Below, one piece after another: positions 27,695 through 34,862 of a DNA stretch of 64,000 bases (its first letter is position 1; each line of letters opens with the position of its first letter). The notes under the pieces are model-generated. The model worked only from the letters and a program-made list of their open reading frames with translations. It ran no database searches and was not told where the DNA came from. The position numbers and the translations under genes are program-made. The stretch is taken from NCBI GenBank assembly GCA_017645765.1, contig JAGCNV010000026.1, positions 140,266 to 204,265 of the forward strand. The letters are read 5' to 3'. The DNA is from a bacterium. GTDB lineage: Bacteria > UBP6 > UBA1177.

Positions 27695-28125
27695 AGATAC
27701 TGCTTATTGAAGGACCTCTGCTTGATAAGATCGGCGAGCGTGAGCCTGAAATCTACGGCGGAAAGGGAACGCGCGAAAAACTGATTTCGGCTTTTTCAGA
27801 AAAAGCGGATGCTCTCGGAGTTGAGACCGAATCGGTTTCTGAATACTGCGAAGGAGCTCTCGCAAAAATTATCGTAAATGCAAAATGCGACGGGATCGTG
27901 ATAAATCCCGGAGCTTACACTCACACCAGCGTTTTATTGCGTGATGCGCTTTTGTGCTCTAAAATACCTTTTGTTGAAGCGCACATCTCAAATGTTTTCG
28001 AAAGAGAAGAGTTCCGTCGTAAATCGTATTTAAGCGATATCGCCGTAAGAGTCGTTTACGGTCTCGGAACCGCGACGTATTCAGCTGCTCTTGAAAGTTT
28101 GGTCGCTTTTCTTAAAGCAAACTAA
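27691..28125 (+). CDS. aroQ: type II 3-dehydroquinate dehydratase
   Basis: Converts 3-dehydroquinate to 3-dehydroshikimate in the shikimate pathway. The protein has 144 residues, the normal length of the dodecameric type II enzyme. Motifs: EREPEIYGG with the catalytic Tyr and Arg, CEGALAKII, IVINPGAYTHTSVLLRDAL with the conserved Asn and His, and VEAHISNVFEREEFRRKS with the second His and the Arg. The usual N-terminal NGPNLNLLG loop is altered here to EGPLLDKIG, mildly divergent. The ATG overlaps the upstream small ORF, so translation is probably coupled. It is convergent with rimM with four bases shared. Confidence 0.92.
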   Translation: MKILLIEGPLLDKIGEREPEIYGGKGTREKLISAFSEKADALGVETESVSEYCEGALAKIIVNAKCDGIVINPGAYTHTSVLLRDALLCSKIPFVEAHISNVFEREEFRRKSYLSDIAVRVVYGLGTATYSAALESLVAFLKAN

Positions 28126-28598
28126 GGCTTTGCAATCAGCACGATCTTTCCTTTTTCAAGTCTGAAAAATTTTTCGGTGAACGGGATAAATTCTGAAGAT
28201 TTGTCCTCTTTTTCGATTTCAGCGAGAGAGTAGGTTGGAGTAGGGGTGAATGCGACTATTTTGCCGAATGGTTTTCCTGACTTGTCGGAAACAGTCCCTC
28301 CGATCATAAGGTCCTGCGATTTGCCGAAAATCTCTTCTTCTGGAAGTGCGAACTTTTCACCGATCAGAAACTCAGCTTCCTTGAAAGTTTTAACTTCGGT
28401 TAATCTGATCATAAAGCCTTTGCCGATTTTTGCCATCGAGGCTATATGCCACTTTGTCTTGAACTCAAAATGATAAAGAAAGCCGAAATCCAATAAGAAA
28501 TCACTATCTTTGAATTCCGGCTTAAAAAGAAGAGATCCGTCTTTTTTGAGAACTTTGGAAAAAGTTCCGACGACTTTTAAAGAAGAGACACCTTTCAA
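28122..28598 (-). CDS. rimM: ribosome maturation factor RimM
   Basis: 30S assembly factor acting at the 16S rRNA 3' domain with ribosomal protein S19. The 158-residue sequence is divergent, but the layout fits: an N-terminal beta domain (KVVGTFSKVLKKDGSLLFKPE, replacing the usual GxxxGxHGxxGxxxV), a middle MIRLTEVKTFKEAEFLIGEKFALPEEE that matches the RimM pattern (A-E-x-L-x-G-x-x-L), and a C-terminal PRC barrel (GGTVSDKSGKPFGKIVAF, EFIPFTEKFFRLEKGKIVL). The gene order ffh-rpsP-khpA-rimM confirms it. It overlaps khpA by four bases. trmD and rplS, which often follow, are absent. Confidence 0.88.
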   Translation of the reverse strand: MKGVSSLKVVGTFSKVLKKDGSLLFKPEFKDSDFLLDFGFLYHFEFKTKWHIASMAKIGKGFMIRLTEVKTFKEAEFLIGEKFALPEEEIFGKSQDLMIGGTVSDKSGKPFGKIVAFTPTPTYSLAEIEKEDKSSEFIPFTEKFFRLEKGKIVLIAKP

Positions 28599-28828
28599 TC
28601 TTCGACTATTTCGAGAGTGTATTTTTTCTGTGCATGTGAAGTTGCCGCGCCGAGAAGAACTCTCATTGCCTTCGCAATCCTACCTTCTTTGCCGATAACT
28701 TTACCAAGATCAGATTTTGCTACTCTGAGTTCGAGAACTGTCGAATTTTCACCTTCAACTTCTGTTACTGAAACCTGTTCAGGATAATCAACCAATTTCA
28801 TAGCGATCTGTTCAATGAGTTCTTTCAT
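28595..28828 (-). CDS. khpA: KhpA-type KH-domain RNA-binding protein
   Basis: Small single-KH-domain protein of 77 residues (YlqC/KhpA family), with the RNA-binding loop VIGKEGRIAKAMRVLL. In other bacteria KhpA partners with KhpB (Jag) in RNA binding and cell-division control. It lies between rpsP and rimM as in many genomes, with four bases shared with rimM and a GGAGG ribosome-binding site. Confidence 0.93.
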   Translation of the reverse strand: MKELIEQIAMKLVDYPEQVSVTEVEGENSTVLELRVAKSDLGKVIGKEGRIAKAMRVLLGAATSHAQKKYTLEIVED

Positions 28829-28860
28829 AAAATCCTCCGAAAATAGAAAAGGTTATTTTC

Positions 28861-29100
28861 TTACTTTCTTACTTTTTTTACGAGAGAAGCGACTGTATCG
28901 GAACTCTGTGCACCTTTTTTGATCCATTCGTCATACTTTTCAACATCGATAACGATTTCAGCCGGATCAACGCACGGATTGTAGTGTCCGAGTCTTTCAA
29001 GGTAATCGCTGTCTCTTTTTTTTCTGCTGTCGAGAACAACAACTCTGTAAGAAGGTTTCTTTTTTGAACCGCCTCTGGTCAGTCTGATACTAACGCTCAT
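28861..29100 (-). CDS. rpsP: 30S ribosomal protein bS16
   Basis: The 79-residue protein begins MSVSIRLTRGGSKKKPSYRV and contains the typical LGHYNP segment and a C-terminal Ala/Ser/Val-rich helix with a basic end (VASLVKKVRK). ATG 29100 is preferred over the in-frame start at 29112 because GGAGG stands 6 bases upstream and the family begins at MSVxIRL. The gene follows ffh by 16 bases. Confidence 0.97.
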   Translation of the reverse strand: MSVSIRLTRGGSKKKPSYRVVVLDSRKKRDSDYLERLGHYNPCVDPAEIVIDVEKYDEWIKKGAQSSDTVASLVKKVRK

Positions 29101-29116
29101 TAAATCCTCCAAAAAA

Positions 29117-30469
29117 TTATTTGACTAAGTTGCCTAAACCCTTGAATTTTTTCATAAGTCCGCCCAATCCGAGCTTATTTATGCTTTTCATCATTTTTTT
29201 CATTTCAAGGTATTGCTTCATAAACTGGTTTATATCCTGAACCTTTGTTCCGCTGCCGTTCGCGATCCTTCTGCGACGCGATGCATTGAGAATTTCAGGT
29301 TTTTTACGTTCTTCTTTCGTCATCGAAAAGATGATGGCTTCTATTTTGGAAAGCTCTTTCTCGAAGTTGACCTTGCCTTCCATCTGCTTCATCGCTTTGC
29401 CCATTCCAGGGATCATTTCAAGCATGTTTTCCATCGGCCCCATGTTTCTTATCATCTTCATCTGGGCAAGAAAATCTTCAAGGTCGAACTCGTTTTTCCC
29501 CATTTTTTTCTGAAGACGTATTGCTTCTTCGGCATTGATTTTTTCAGTCGCTTTTTCGACAAGAGAAAGAACATCACCAAGCCCGACGATTCTTCCTGCG
29601 ATCCTTTCAGGATGGAAAACTTCGAACTGATCGATTTTTTCGCCCATACCGACGAATTTGAGCGGTGCGCCTGTTGCCGCATTGATCGAAAGCGCCGCGC
29701 CGCCTCTTGCATCGCCGTCCATCTTCGTGAGGACGACACCGGTAATAGAAAGTCTTTTGTGAAACTCGGCCGCGACGTTTACCGCTTCCTGACCCGTCAT
29801 AGCGTCGGCTACGAAAAGGATCTCCGATGGTTCGACCGCGTTTTTGATGTTCGTGATCTCATCCATCATATCTTCATCGACCTGAAGACGGCCCGCGGTA
29901 TCGATAATTATTACGTCCGCAACATTGTTTTTGCCGTATTCGACCGATTTTTTTGCGATATCGACAGGATCCATCCCGACTTCTGACGGATAGACATCAA
30001 CATCGATTTTTGCAGCCAGAGTTTTGAGCTGATCGATAGCGGCAGGTCTGTAAACATCGGCCGGAACGAGCAGGACTCTCTTTTTCATCTTGTTTTTGAG
30101 AAGGTATGCGAGCTTTCCGGCAGTCGTTGTTTTACCGCTTCCCTGAAGACCGGCCATGAGGATTATCGCCGGCGGTCTGACGTTCAGATTGAGCGAATGA
30201 TCGCCCTCTCCGAGCATCGCGACAAGTTCTTCGTGGAAAATTTTGATGAACATCTGACCCGGATTTATGCTTTTCGCGACTTCCGTTCCAAGCGCTCTTT
30301 CCTTAACCTTTTCAACGAGTTCCTTGACGACTTTGAAGTTTACGTCGGCTTCTAAAAGAGAAAGTTTGAGTTCTCTTATTCCGTCTTTGATGTTATCTTC
30401 AGTGAGCTTGCCGACACCGCGCAACTTTTTAAAGGTTGCCTCAAGCTTGTCGGTGAGTTGATCGAACAT
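29117..30469 (-). CDS. ffh: signal recognition particle protein Ffh
   Basis: SRP GTPase that targets membrane and secretory proteins. The protein has 450 residues. N domain, then G domain with GLQGSGKTTTAGKLAYLL, DTAGRLQVDEDMMDEI and TKMDGDARGGAALS, and a Met-rich M domain (MGPMENMLEMIPGMGKAMKQM, then SRRRRIANGSGTKVQDINQFMKQY) for 4.5S RNA and signal-peptide binding. First gene of the ffh-rpsP-khpA-rimM unit, with GGAGAGG-type ribosome-binding site. It is divergent from the Mla-like permease gene. Confidence 0.98.
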   Translation of the reverse strand: MFDQLTDKLEATFKKLRGVGKLTEDNIKDGIRELKLSLLEADVNFKVVKELVEKVKERALGTEVAKSINPGQMFIKIFHEELVAMLGEGDHSLNLNVRPPAIILMAGLQGSGKTTTAGKLAYLLKNKMKKRVLLVPADVYRPAAIDQLKTLAAKIDVDVYPSEVGMDPVDIAKKSVEYGKNNVADVIIIDTAGRLQVDEDMMDEITNIKNAVEPSEILFVADAMTGQEAVNVAAEFHKRLSITGVVLTKMDGDARGGAALSINAATGAPLKFVGMGEKIDQFEVFHPERIAGRIVGLGDVLSLVEKATEKINAEEAIRLQKKMGKNEFDLEDFLAQMKMIRNMGPMENMLEMIPGMGKAMKQMEGKVNFEKELSKIEAIIFSMTKEERKKPEILNASRRRRIANGSGTKVQDINQFMKQYLEMKKMMKSINKLGLGGLMKKFKGLGNLVK

Positions 30470-30584
30470 TTCACCCTCTCCAAAAAAGCCGTGAGATTAT
30501 AGAGATATTCTTTTTATAGTCAAGATTTTAGTTTATTTTCACTAATAAAAGTGTATAATCGCGCGTTGTTTTTCGGGGGATTCC

Positions 30585-31382
30585 GTGCGCGACTTCATTG
30601 AACAGTTAGGTTCCAAGGCTGTAAGCACTTTCAAAAATATATCCGGATTCTGGGCTTTCTGCCTGAAATGTCTGCGTGAATTTTTGATGGGATCGTTTTT
30701 CAACCGTGCCGCGTTCGATATTCTCGTCATGCAGATATTTTTCACGGCGTATCAGCTTCTTAATTTTTTCGTTGTTCTGAGTGCGGTTTTCGGCAGTATT
30801 TTCATCGGGATCGTTTTCCAGACTGTAAAAAGCATCGGTCTTGTCCAGTATCTTGGAAACATCATCATGGGTGTTGTCGTTCTGGAGTTTTCGCCGCTCA
30901 TCACTGTCGTTCTGCTGGCTTTGCGCAGTTCTTCCGCCGTCAATTCAGAAATCGCCGTCATGAAGGTCAACCGCGAAATCGACGCGCTTGAATCGTTCGG
31001 GATAGATCCGGTCATTTACCTTTTCCTGCCTAGAATCATCAGTTTCATTATCAGTGTCACGATCCTTTCGTCGCTTTTTGCGATAATCGTCCTTTTCAGC
31101 GGATTTATTTTCAGCAGCATAATTTTCGAAATGAGCGCCGGAATATTTTCAGAAATGATTACAAAATCGATATCTGTTTTTGATATAATTATTTTCTATA
31201 TGAAAACGATAGTCTTCGGCTTCTTTATATCGGTTATACCGCTTTACAACGGCTGGAAGACCCAGTACCGTTCGACCGACATTCCGGTTTCGGTTCTGCG
31301 CGGGATGATGGGCGTTTTCATGTCGATAGTTTTGGTGGAGGTTGTGTCATTAGTAGCAAGATTCTTCCTGAATTCTTTGTGA
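30585..31382 (+). CDS. MlaE/YrbE-family ABC permease
   Basis: Integral inner-membrane permease of the Mla phospholipid-transport type (265 residues, five or so hydrophobic helices). The conserved cytoplasmic segment ALRSSSAVNSEIAVMKV and REIDALESFGIDPVIYLFLPRI corresponds to the MlaE signature R.GSA..AEIG.M.V.EQIDAL..MG.DP, with departures (RSSSA for GRxGS, NREIDAL for TEQIDAL). Start GTG 30585 follows GGGGGA; TATAAT at 30554-30559 is a likely -10. The partner gene overlaps by four bases. No MlaD (MCE) gene is nearby. Confidence 0.85.
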   Translation: MRDFIEQLGSKAVSTFKNISGFWAFCLKCLREFLMGSFFNRAAFDILVMQIFFTAYQLLNFFVVLSAVFGSIFIGIVFQTVKSIGLVQYLGNIIMGVVVLEFSPLITVVLLALRSSSAVNSEIAVMKVNREIDALESFGIDPVIYLFLPRIISFIISVTILSSLFAIIVLFSGFIFSSIIFEMSAGIFSEMITKSISVFDIIIFYMKTIVFGFFISVIPLYNGWKTQYRSTDIPVSVLRGMMGVFMSIVLVEVVSLVARFFLNSL

Positions 31383-31807
31383 GCGAGACTGAGCTCAAGG
31401 CTCGTGCTGCAGCGATCCGCGCCGAACAGCGCGCAGGTTTTGTGTCGCCCGATATCCCGCTTCTTTCGAACCTGAGTGTTTACGACAACATTTCGCTTGT
31501 TCCTCGTTATCTGACTACTGAAAAAGATGATGTGATACGCGCCGAAATAGAGAAATTCCTGGCTCTTCTTGAGATTTCGGATTCGATAAACAAAAAAACT
31601 TTTCAGCTTGATTCGGAGACACTTTTCAAAGTGAAACTTTTGCGTGCCCTCATGCTGAAGGATTCTGTCACCGTCATTGACCGGCCGTTCGTCATGCTGA
31701 ACACCGCAGCCGACATAAAACCGGTCGTGAAAATGCTTGACACGCTTGAGCTGAATGATAAAAAAATAATATTTTTCGATTTCGAGTGGAATAAATCAAA
31801 ATATTGA
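31379..31807 (+). CDS. ATPase-like Mla partner lacking the P-loop
   Basis: A 142-residue protein that aligns in outline with the second half of an ABC ATPase of the MlaF type. AGFVSPDIPLLSNLSVYDNISLV matches the Q-loop region (..FVFQ.P.L...LTV.ENV), SETLFKVKLLRALML takes the place of LSGGQ...ARAL, and VIDRPFVML takes the place of the Walker B LLDEPF..LD. The Walker A is missing because the protein begins after it, and the Walker B Glu is Arg. It therefore cannot be a normal ATPase. Start GTG 31379 overlaps the permease stop codon, so the pairing is real. It may be a decayed ATPase or a regulatory subunit. Confidence 0.65.
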   Translation: MSETELKARAAAIRAEQRAGFVSPDIPLLSNLSVYDNISLVPRYLTTEKDDVIRAEIEKFLALLEISDSINKKTFQLDSETLFKVKLLRALMLKDSVTVIDRPFVMLNTAADIKPVVKMLDTLELNDKKIIFFDFEWNKSKY

Positions 31808-31894
31808 TCGTCACGTCGTTACGTCGTTACGCCGTCACGTCAATTCGATATTTCGTGCGCCGCCGTCGATATTTCGACAAGAATTGCGGCGCGA
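31808..31894. repeat. intergenic cassette with CGTCGTTA and TCGATATT words
   Basis: Fills the convergent gap between the Mla-like pair and lpd. It has a CGTCGTTA-type array (31809-31840), TCGATATT words (31845 and 31866) and GC-rich arms GCGCCGCCG (31857-31865) and GCGGCGCG (31885-31892). It can fold into a stem and may serve as a bidirectional terminator. Related cassettes lie at 33345, 46404, 53381, 56822 and 63969. Confidence 0.7.
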
Positions 31895-33265
31895 TTAAAT
31901 ATGAATTGCTCTTCCGAGTGCGCCGAGCAACGCTTCCAAAGACGCTTCCGAAAGGGTGGGGTGCGGATGGATCGATTCGATGATTTCTTCTGCGGTGAGG
32001 CCTGCGTTCATTGCCGGAATGAATTCCGAAATGAGGTCCGTCGCGCCGTTTCCGATGATGTGGACACCGAGGATTTTGTGGGTTTCTTCATCGATTATGA
32101 CTTTCACGAAACCGGTCGTATGGTTTGAAGCGACCGCTTTTCCGTTCGCGCTGAAGGGGAATTTGCCGATTTTGAATTTAAGTCCTTTCTCGGCTGCCTG
32201 AGCCTCTTTGAGACCCATCGAAGCGATCGACGGAGTGCAGTAGATGCATGCCGGATTGTAAAGGTAATTTATCGGTTTTAGGTCTTTCATTCCCGCGATC
32301 TGCTCGACTGCAAGGATTCCTTCGTGTTCCGCTGTGTGGGCAAGCATCGGGGTGAAGATCACGTCGCCGACAGCGTATATTCCGGGAACATTCGTGCGGC
32401 AGAATTCGTCAACAGGAATGAATCCGCGTCTGTCTGGGGTGATCCCGGCAGCTTCGAGGTTGAGTTTTGCGGTGTTCGGAGAACGTCCGACGCATGAAAG
32501 GACCTGCTCAGCCTGAACGACGTTTCTGTTTGCGAGCGTGAGGGTGACGCCTTCATCGGTCTTTTCCGCTTTTTCAACTGAAGTGCCTGTAATTATTTTG
32601 ATTTTTTTCTTCTTAAACTCTTTAGTAAGTTCTTTGGAAACGTCAGCGTCTTCCATCGGAATGATGGTGTTCATCGCTTCGATTATCGTTACTTCGACTC
32701 CGAAAGTGCGGTAAACAAATCCGAGCTCGACTCCGATCACGCCGCCGCCGATTATAGCGAGGCTTTTCGGCAGTTTAGCCTGGAAAAGAGCCTGGTCGGA
32801 GCTGATTATTTTTCTGTTGTCGATTGAGAAATTGGGGAAATCGCGGACGATTGAGCCTGTCGCAATGATGATATTTTCCGCCTCAAACTCGGTTTCTCCC
32901 GCTTTTACGGTGTGCGGGGAAGTGAAAACTGCTTCAGCCTGGACGTGGCGGACGTTGTTTTTCTTGAAGAGATATGCGATTCCCATTCTATTCTTTGCAG
33001 CCGCGTTTTTAGCGTGCTCGTTTACTTTTGTCCAGTCAAATTCAGCGCTTGCGGTGATTCCAAAAGCTTCTGCGCTCAGAATTGAATTGAAAGTTTCAGC
33101 CGCTGAAATGAGCGCTTTTGTCGGGATGCAGCCGCGGTTGAGGCATGTTCCGCCAAGAAATCCGCGTTCGATAACAACAGGTTCAAGACCGAGCTGAGCC
33201 GCTCTGATTGCAGCGACGTATCCGCCGGGACCTGCGCCGATGATGAGAAGTTTAACTTTTTCCAT
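31895..33265 (-). CDS. lpd: dihydrolipoamide dehydrogenase (E3)
   Basis: FAD-dependent disulfide oxidoreductase that reoxidises dihydrolipoyl groups of 2-oxoacid dehydrogenase or glycine-cleavage complexes. The protein has 456 residues. FAD-binding GAGPGGYVAAIRAAQLG, redox disulfide GGTCLNRGCIPTKAL (Cys41, Cys46), NAD-binding GGGVIGVELGFVYRTFG and the C-terminal base pair HPHPTLSE (His435, Glu440) are all intact. The start codon follows AGGAGG. No E1/E2 or gcv gene is adjacent, so the complex it serves is not shown. Confidence 0.95.
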   Translation of the reverse strand: MEKVKLLIIGAGPGGYVAAIRAAQLGLEPVVIERGFLGGTCLNRGCIPTKALISAAETFNSILSAEAFGITASAEFDWTKVNEHAKNAAAKNRMGIAYLFKKNNVRHVQAEAVFTSPHTVKAGETEFEAENIIIATGSIVRDFPNFSIDNRKIISSDQALFQAKLPKSLAIIGGGVIGVELGFVYRTFGVEVTIIEAMNTIIPMEDADVSKELTKEFKKKKIKIITGTSVEKAEKTDEGVTLTLANRNVVQAEQVLSCVGRSPNTAKLNLEAAGITPDRRGFIPVDEFCRTNVPGIYAVGDVIFTPMLAHTAEHEGILAVEQIAGMKDLKPINYLYNPACIYCTPSIASMGLKEAQAAEKGLKFKIGKFPFSANGKAVASNHTTGFVKVIIDEETHKILGVHIIGNGATDLISEFIPAMNAGLTAEEIIESIHPHPTLSEASLEALLGALGRAIHI

Positions 33266-33344
33266 ATTTTCCTCCTAAAAAATAAAAAAGAATCAACAAA
33301 TTGCGCGCAATGTTAGGAAAAAGCGGGGAAAAGGCAAGATTTTG

Positions 33345-33475
33345 CCGCCGCCGTTTTTGTTGCCGCCGAATATCTGTCGATATTTCGATATTTCGATATT
33401 TCGATATTCGAAATTTCGACGGCGGCATCGTGACGACGAAACGACGTAACGACACAATATTCGGCGGCAGAAAAT
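33345..33475. repeat. intergenic cassette with perfect 13-bp arms and four TCGATATT units
   Basis: Arms TGCCGCCGAATAT (33361-33373) and ATATTCGGCGGCA (33457-33469) are perfect inverted repeats. They enclose four tandem TCGATATT units (33377-33408), an inner GGCGGC and a CGTCGTTA-type array in reverse orientation (33430-33455). An extra GCCGCCG lies just outside the left arm. It occupies most of the 285-base gap between lpd and the radical-SAM gene; no ORF is supported here. Confidence 0.8.
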
Positions 33476-33503
33476 TTGCCTTTTTTATTTCAGGTATTAC
33501 AAT
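33476..33503 (+). promoter_or_regulatory. promoter of the radical-SAM gene
   Basis: TTGCCT (33476-33481), 16 bp, TACAAT (33498-33503). It directly follows the repeat cassette and leaves a leader of about 40 bases before ATG 33551. Confidence 0.5.
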
Positions 33504-33550
33504 GTTAGAGACTTGGTTTTTTATAGGTTTGATTATTGCGGTGATATTTC

Positions 33551-34798
33551 ATGGAACTTATTGAAAAACTTGAGATTTTGGGCGCGGCGGCAAAGTTTGA
33601 TGCAAGCTGTTCTTCAAGCGGGAGCGACCGCAAAGGGACCTTTGGCGGTATAGGCAGCGGGCATAAATCGGGGATTTGTCACAGCTGGTCGGCTGACGGC
33701 AGGTGCATAAGCCTGCTCAAAGTTTTGTTCACGAACTACTGCATAAACGACTGCGCATACTGCATCAACAGGCGCAGCAACGACGTGAAGCGGGCTGCTT
33801 TCACGGTTGACGAACTTGTTTCGCTCACGATGAATTTCTACAAACGAAACTATATCGAAGGACTTTTTCTGAGTTCGGGTATTGTAAAAAATGCCGATTT
33901 TACGATGGAAAAGCTGATTGCGGTGGCGAAAAAACTGAGGACAGAAGAAAATTTCAACGGCTATATTCATTTGAAAGTTATTCCCGGAGCGAGCGACATT
34001 CTGATAAAAGAGGCTGGGCTTTATGCCGACAGAGTTTCTGTAAATATTGAACTTCCTTCCGAAAAAAGCCTGAAACTGCTTACCGAAAAAAGCAGGGATT
34101 CGATCATAAAACCTATGGGGGAAATTTGCGGAGACATTGTCGAAAACCGTGAAGAAAGGAAAAAAACGAAGAAACTTCCGGTTTTTGCACCTGCCGGGCA
34201 GACAACTCAGCTTATTGTCGGTGCGACGCCTGAAAGCGACTTCAAAATAGTTAAACTGACTGAGGCTTTCTACAAAAAATTCAGCATGAAAAGGGTTTAT
34301 TATTCCGCTTTCGTGCCGGTGAACAGCGACAACCGTCTTCCTGTTGTATCGACTCCGCCGCTTGACCGCGAGCACAGATTGTATCAGGCTGACTGGCTCA
34401 TGCGTTTTTACGGTTTTCAGGCTGACGAAATTGTTTCGGAAGACAATCCTTTCCTTTCGAATGAAGTTGATCCGAAGGCTGTCTGGGCGATGCGGAACAT
34501 GCACCTTTTTCCGCTGGAAGTGAACACAGCCGCGTTCGAAATGATCCTCCGCGTTCCGGGAATAGGGCGGCAGTCGGCAGTCAGAATAGTTTCGGCAAGA
34601 AGGAACGGCTCTCTTGATTTCGACGACCTCAAACGGATCGGCGTGGTTCTGAAAAGAGCGCGCTATTTCATCACATGCAAAGGAAAAATGATGCCGGAAA
34701 CACTGCTTTCCGAGAAGACTGTTTTCGAGGCGATGAAGACGACAAGCACGAGGGCAGGGGCGCCTGACCACACAATCGAGCAGCTTTCGTTGTTTTGA
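33551..34798 (+). CDS. putative DNA modification/repair radical SAM protein (TIGR03916 type)
   Basis: Radical S-adenosylmethionine enzyme of 415 residues. The cluster motif is CINDCAYC inside FTNYCINDCAYCINRRSNDV, followed by a TIM-barrel-like core (EGLFLSSGIVKNADFTMEKL, GYIHLKVIPGASDILI). The C-terminus has a helix-hairpin-helix DNA-binding segment (ILRVPGIGRQSAVRIVSAR). This matches the family named rSAM_link_UDG, known to co-occur with a DUF4130/TIGR03915 protein and sometimes a uracil-DNA glycosylase. The partner is present 8.8 kb downstream on the same strand (43573). The reaction is unknown. The ribosome-binding site is weak (GCGGTG). Confidence 0.88.
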   Translation: MELIEKLEILGAAAKFDASCSSSGSDRKGTFGGIGSGHKSGICHSWSADGRCISLLKVLFTNYCINDCAYCINRRSNDVKRAAFTVDELVSLTMNFYKRNYIEGLFLSSGIVKNADFTMEKLIAVAKKLRTEENFNGYIHLKVIPGASDILIKEAGLYADRVSVNIELPSEKSLKLLTEKSRDSIIKPMGEICGDIVENREERKKTKKLPVFAPAGQTTQLIVGATPESDFKIVKLTEAFYKKFSMKRVYYSAFVPVNSDNRLPVVSTPPLDREHRLYQADWLMRFYGFQADEIVSEDNPFLSNEVDPKAVWAMRNMHLFPLEVNTAAFEMILRVPGIGRQSAVRIVSARRNGSLDFDDLKRIGVVLKRARYFITCKGKMMPETLLSEKTVFEAMKTTSTRAGAPDHTIEQLSLF

Positions 34799-34812
34799 AA
34801 AGCTTTTGGGGA

Positions 34813-34848
34813 GTAGGGAGTTTAGGGAGTTTAGGGAGTTTAGGGAAT
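34813..34848. repeat. TTTAGGGAG tandem repeat
   Basis: Three direct 9-bp units TTTAGGGA(G/A) at 34821-34847, preceded by GTAGGGAG, in the convergent gap between the radical-SAM gene and the giant lipoprotein gene. The same 9-bp word occurs in opposite orientation at 53394-53434. Confidence 0.8.
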
Positions 34849-34862
34849 CAGATTCCTTAGAT

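Noticed and set aside
33377..33408. CRISPR array
   Set aside because: The tandem units here and at 46423 and 34821 are 8-9 bp without unique spacers, and no cas genes are present.
33502..33564. 20-residue hydrophobic peptide (starting MLETWFFIGL) before the radical-SAM gene
   Set aside because: Its ATG lies inside the predicted -10 element, so it would not be on the transcript, and it has no ribosome-binding site.
33614..34771. 385-codon open frame antisense to the radical-SAM gene
   Set aside because: Shadow of a strongly supported gene; the translation is rich in Arg/His/Phe and has no recognisable domain.
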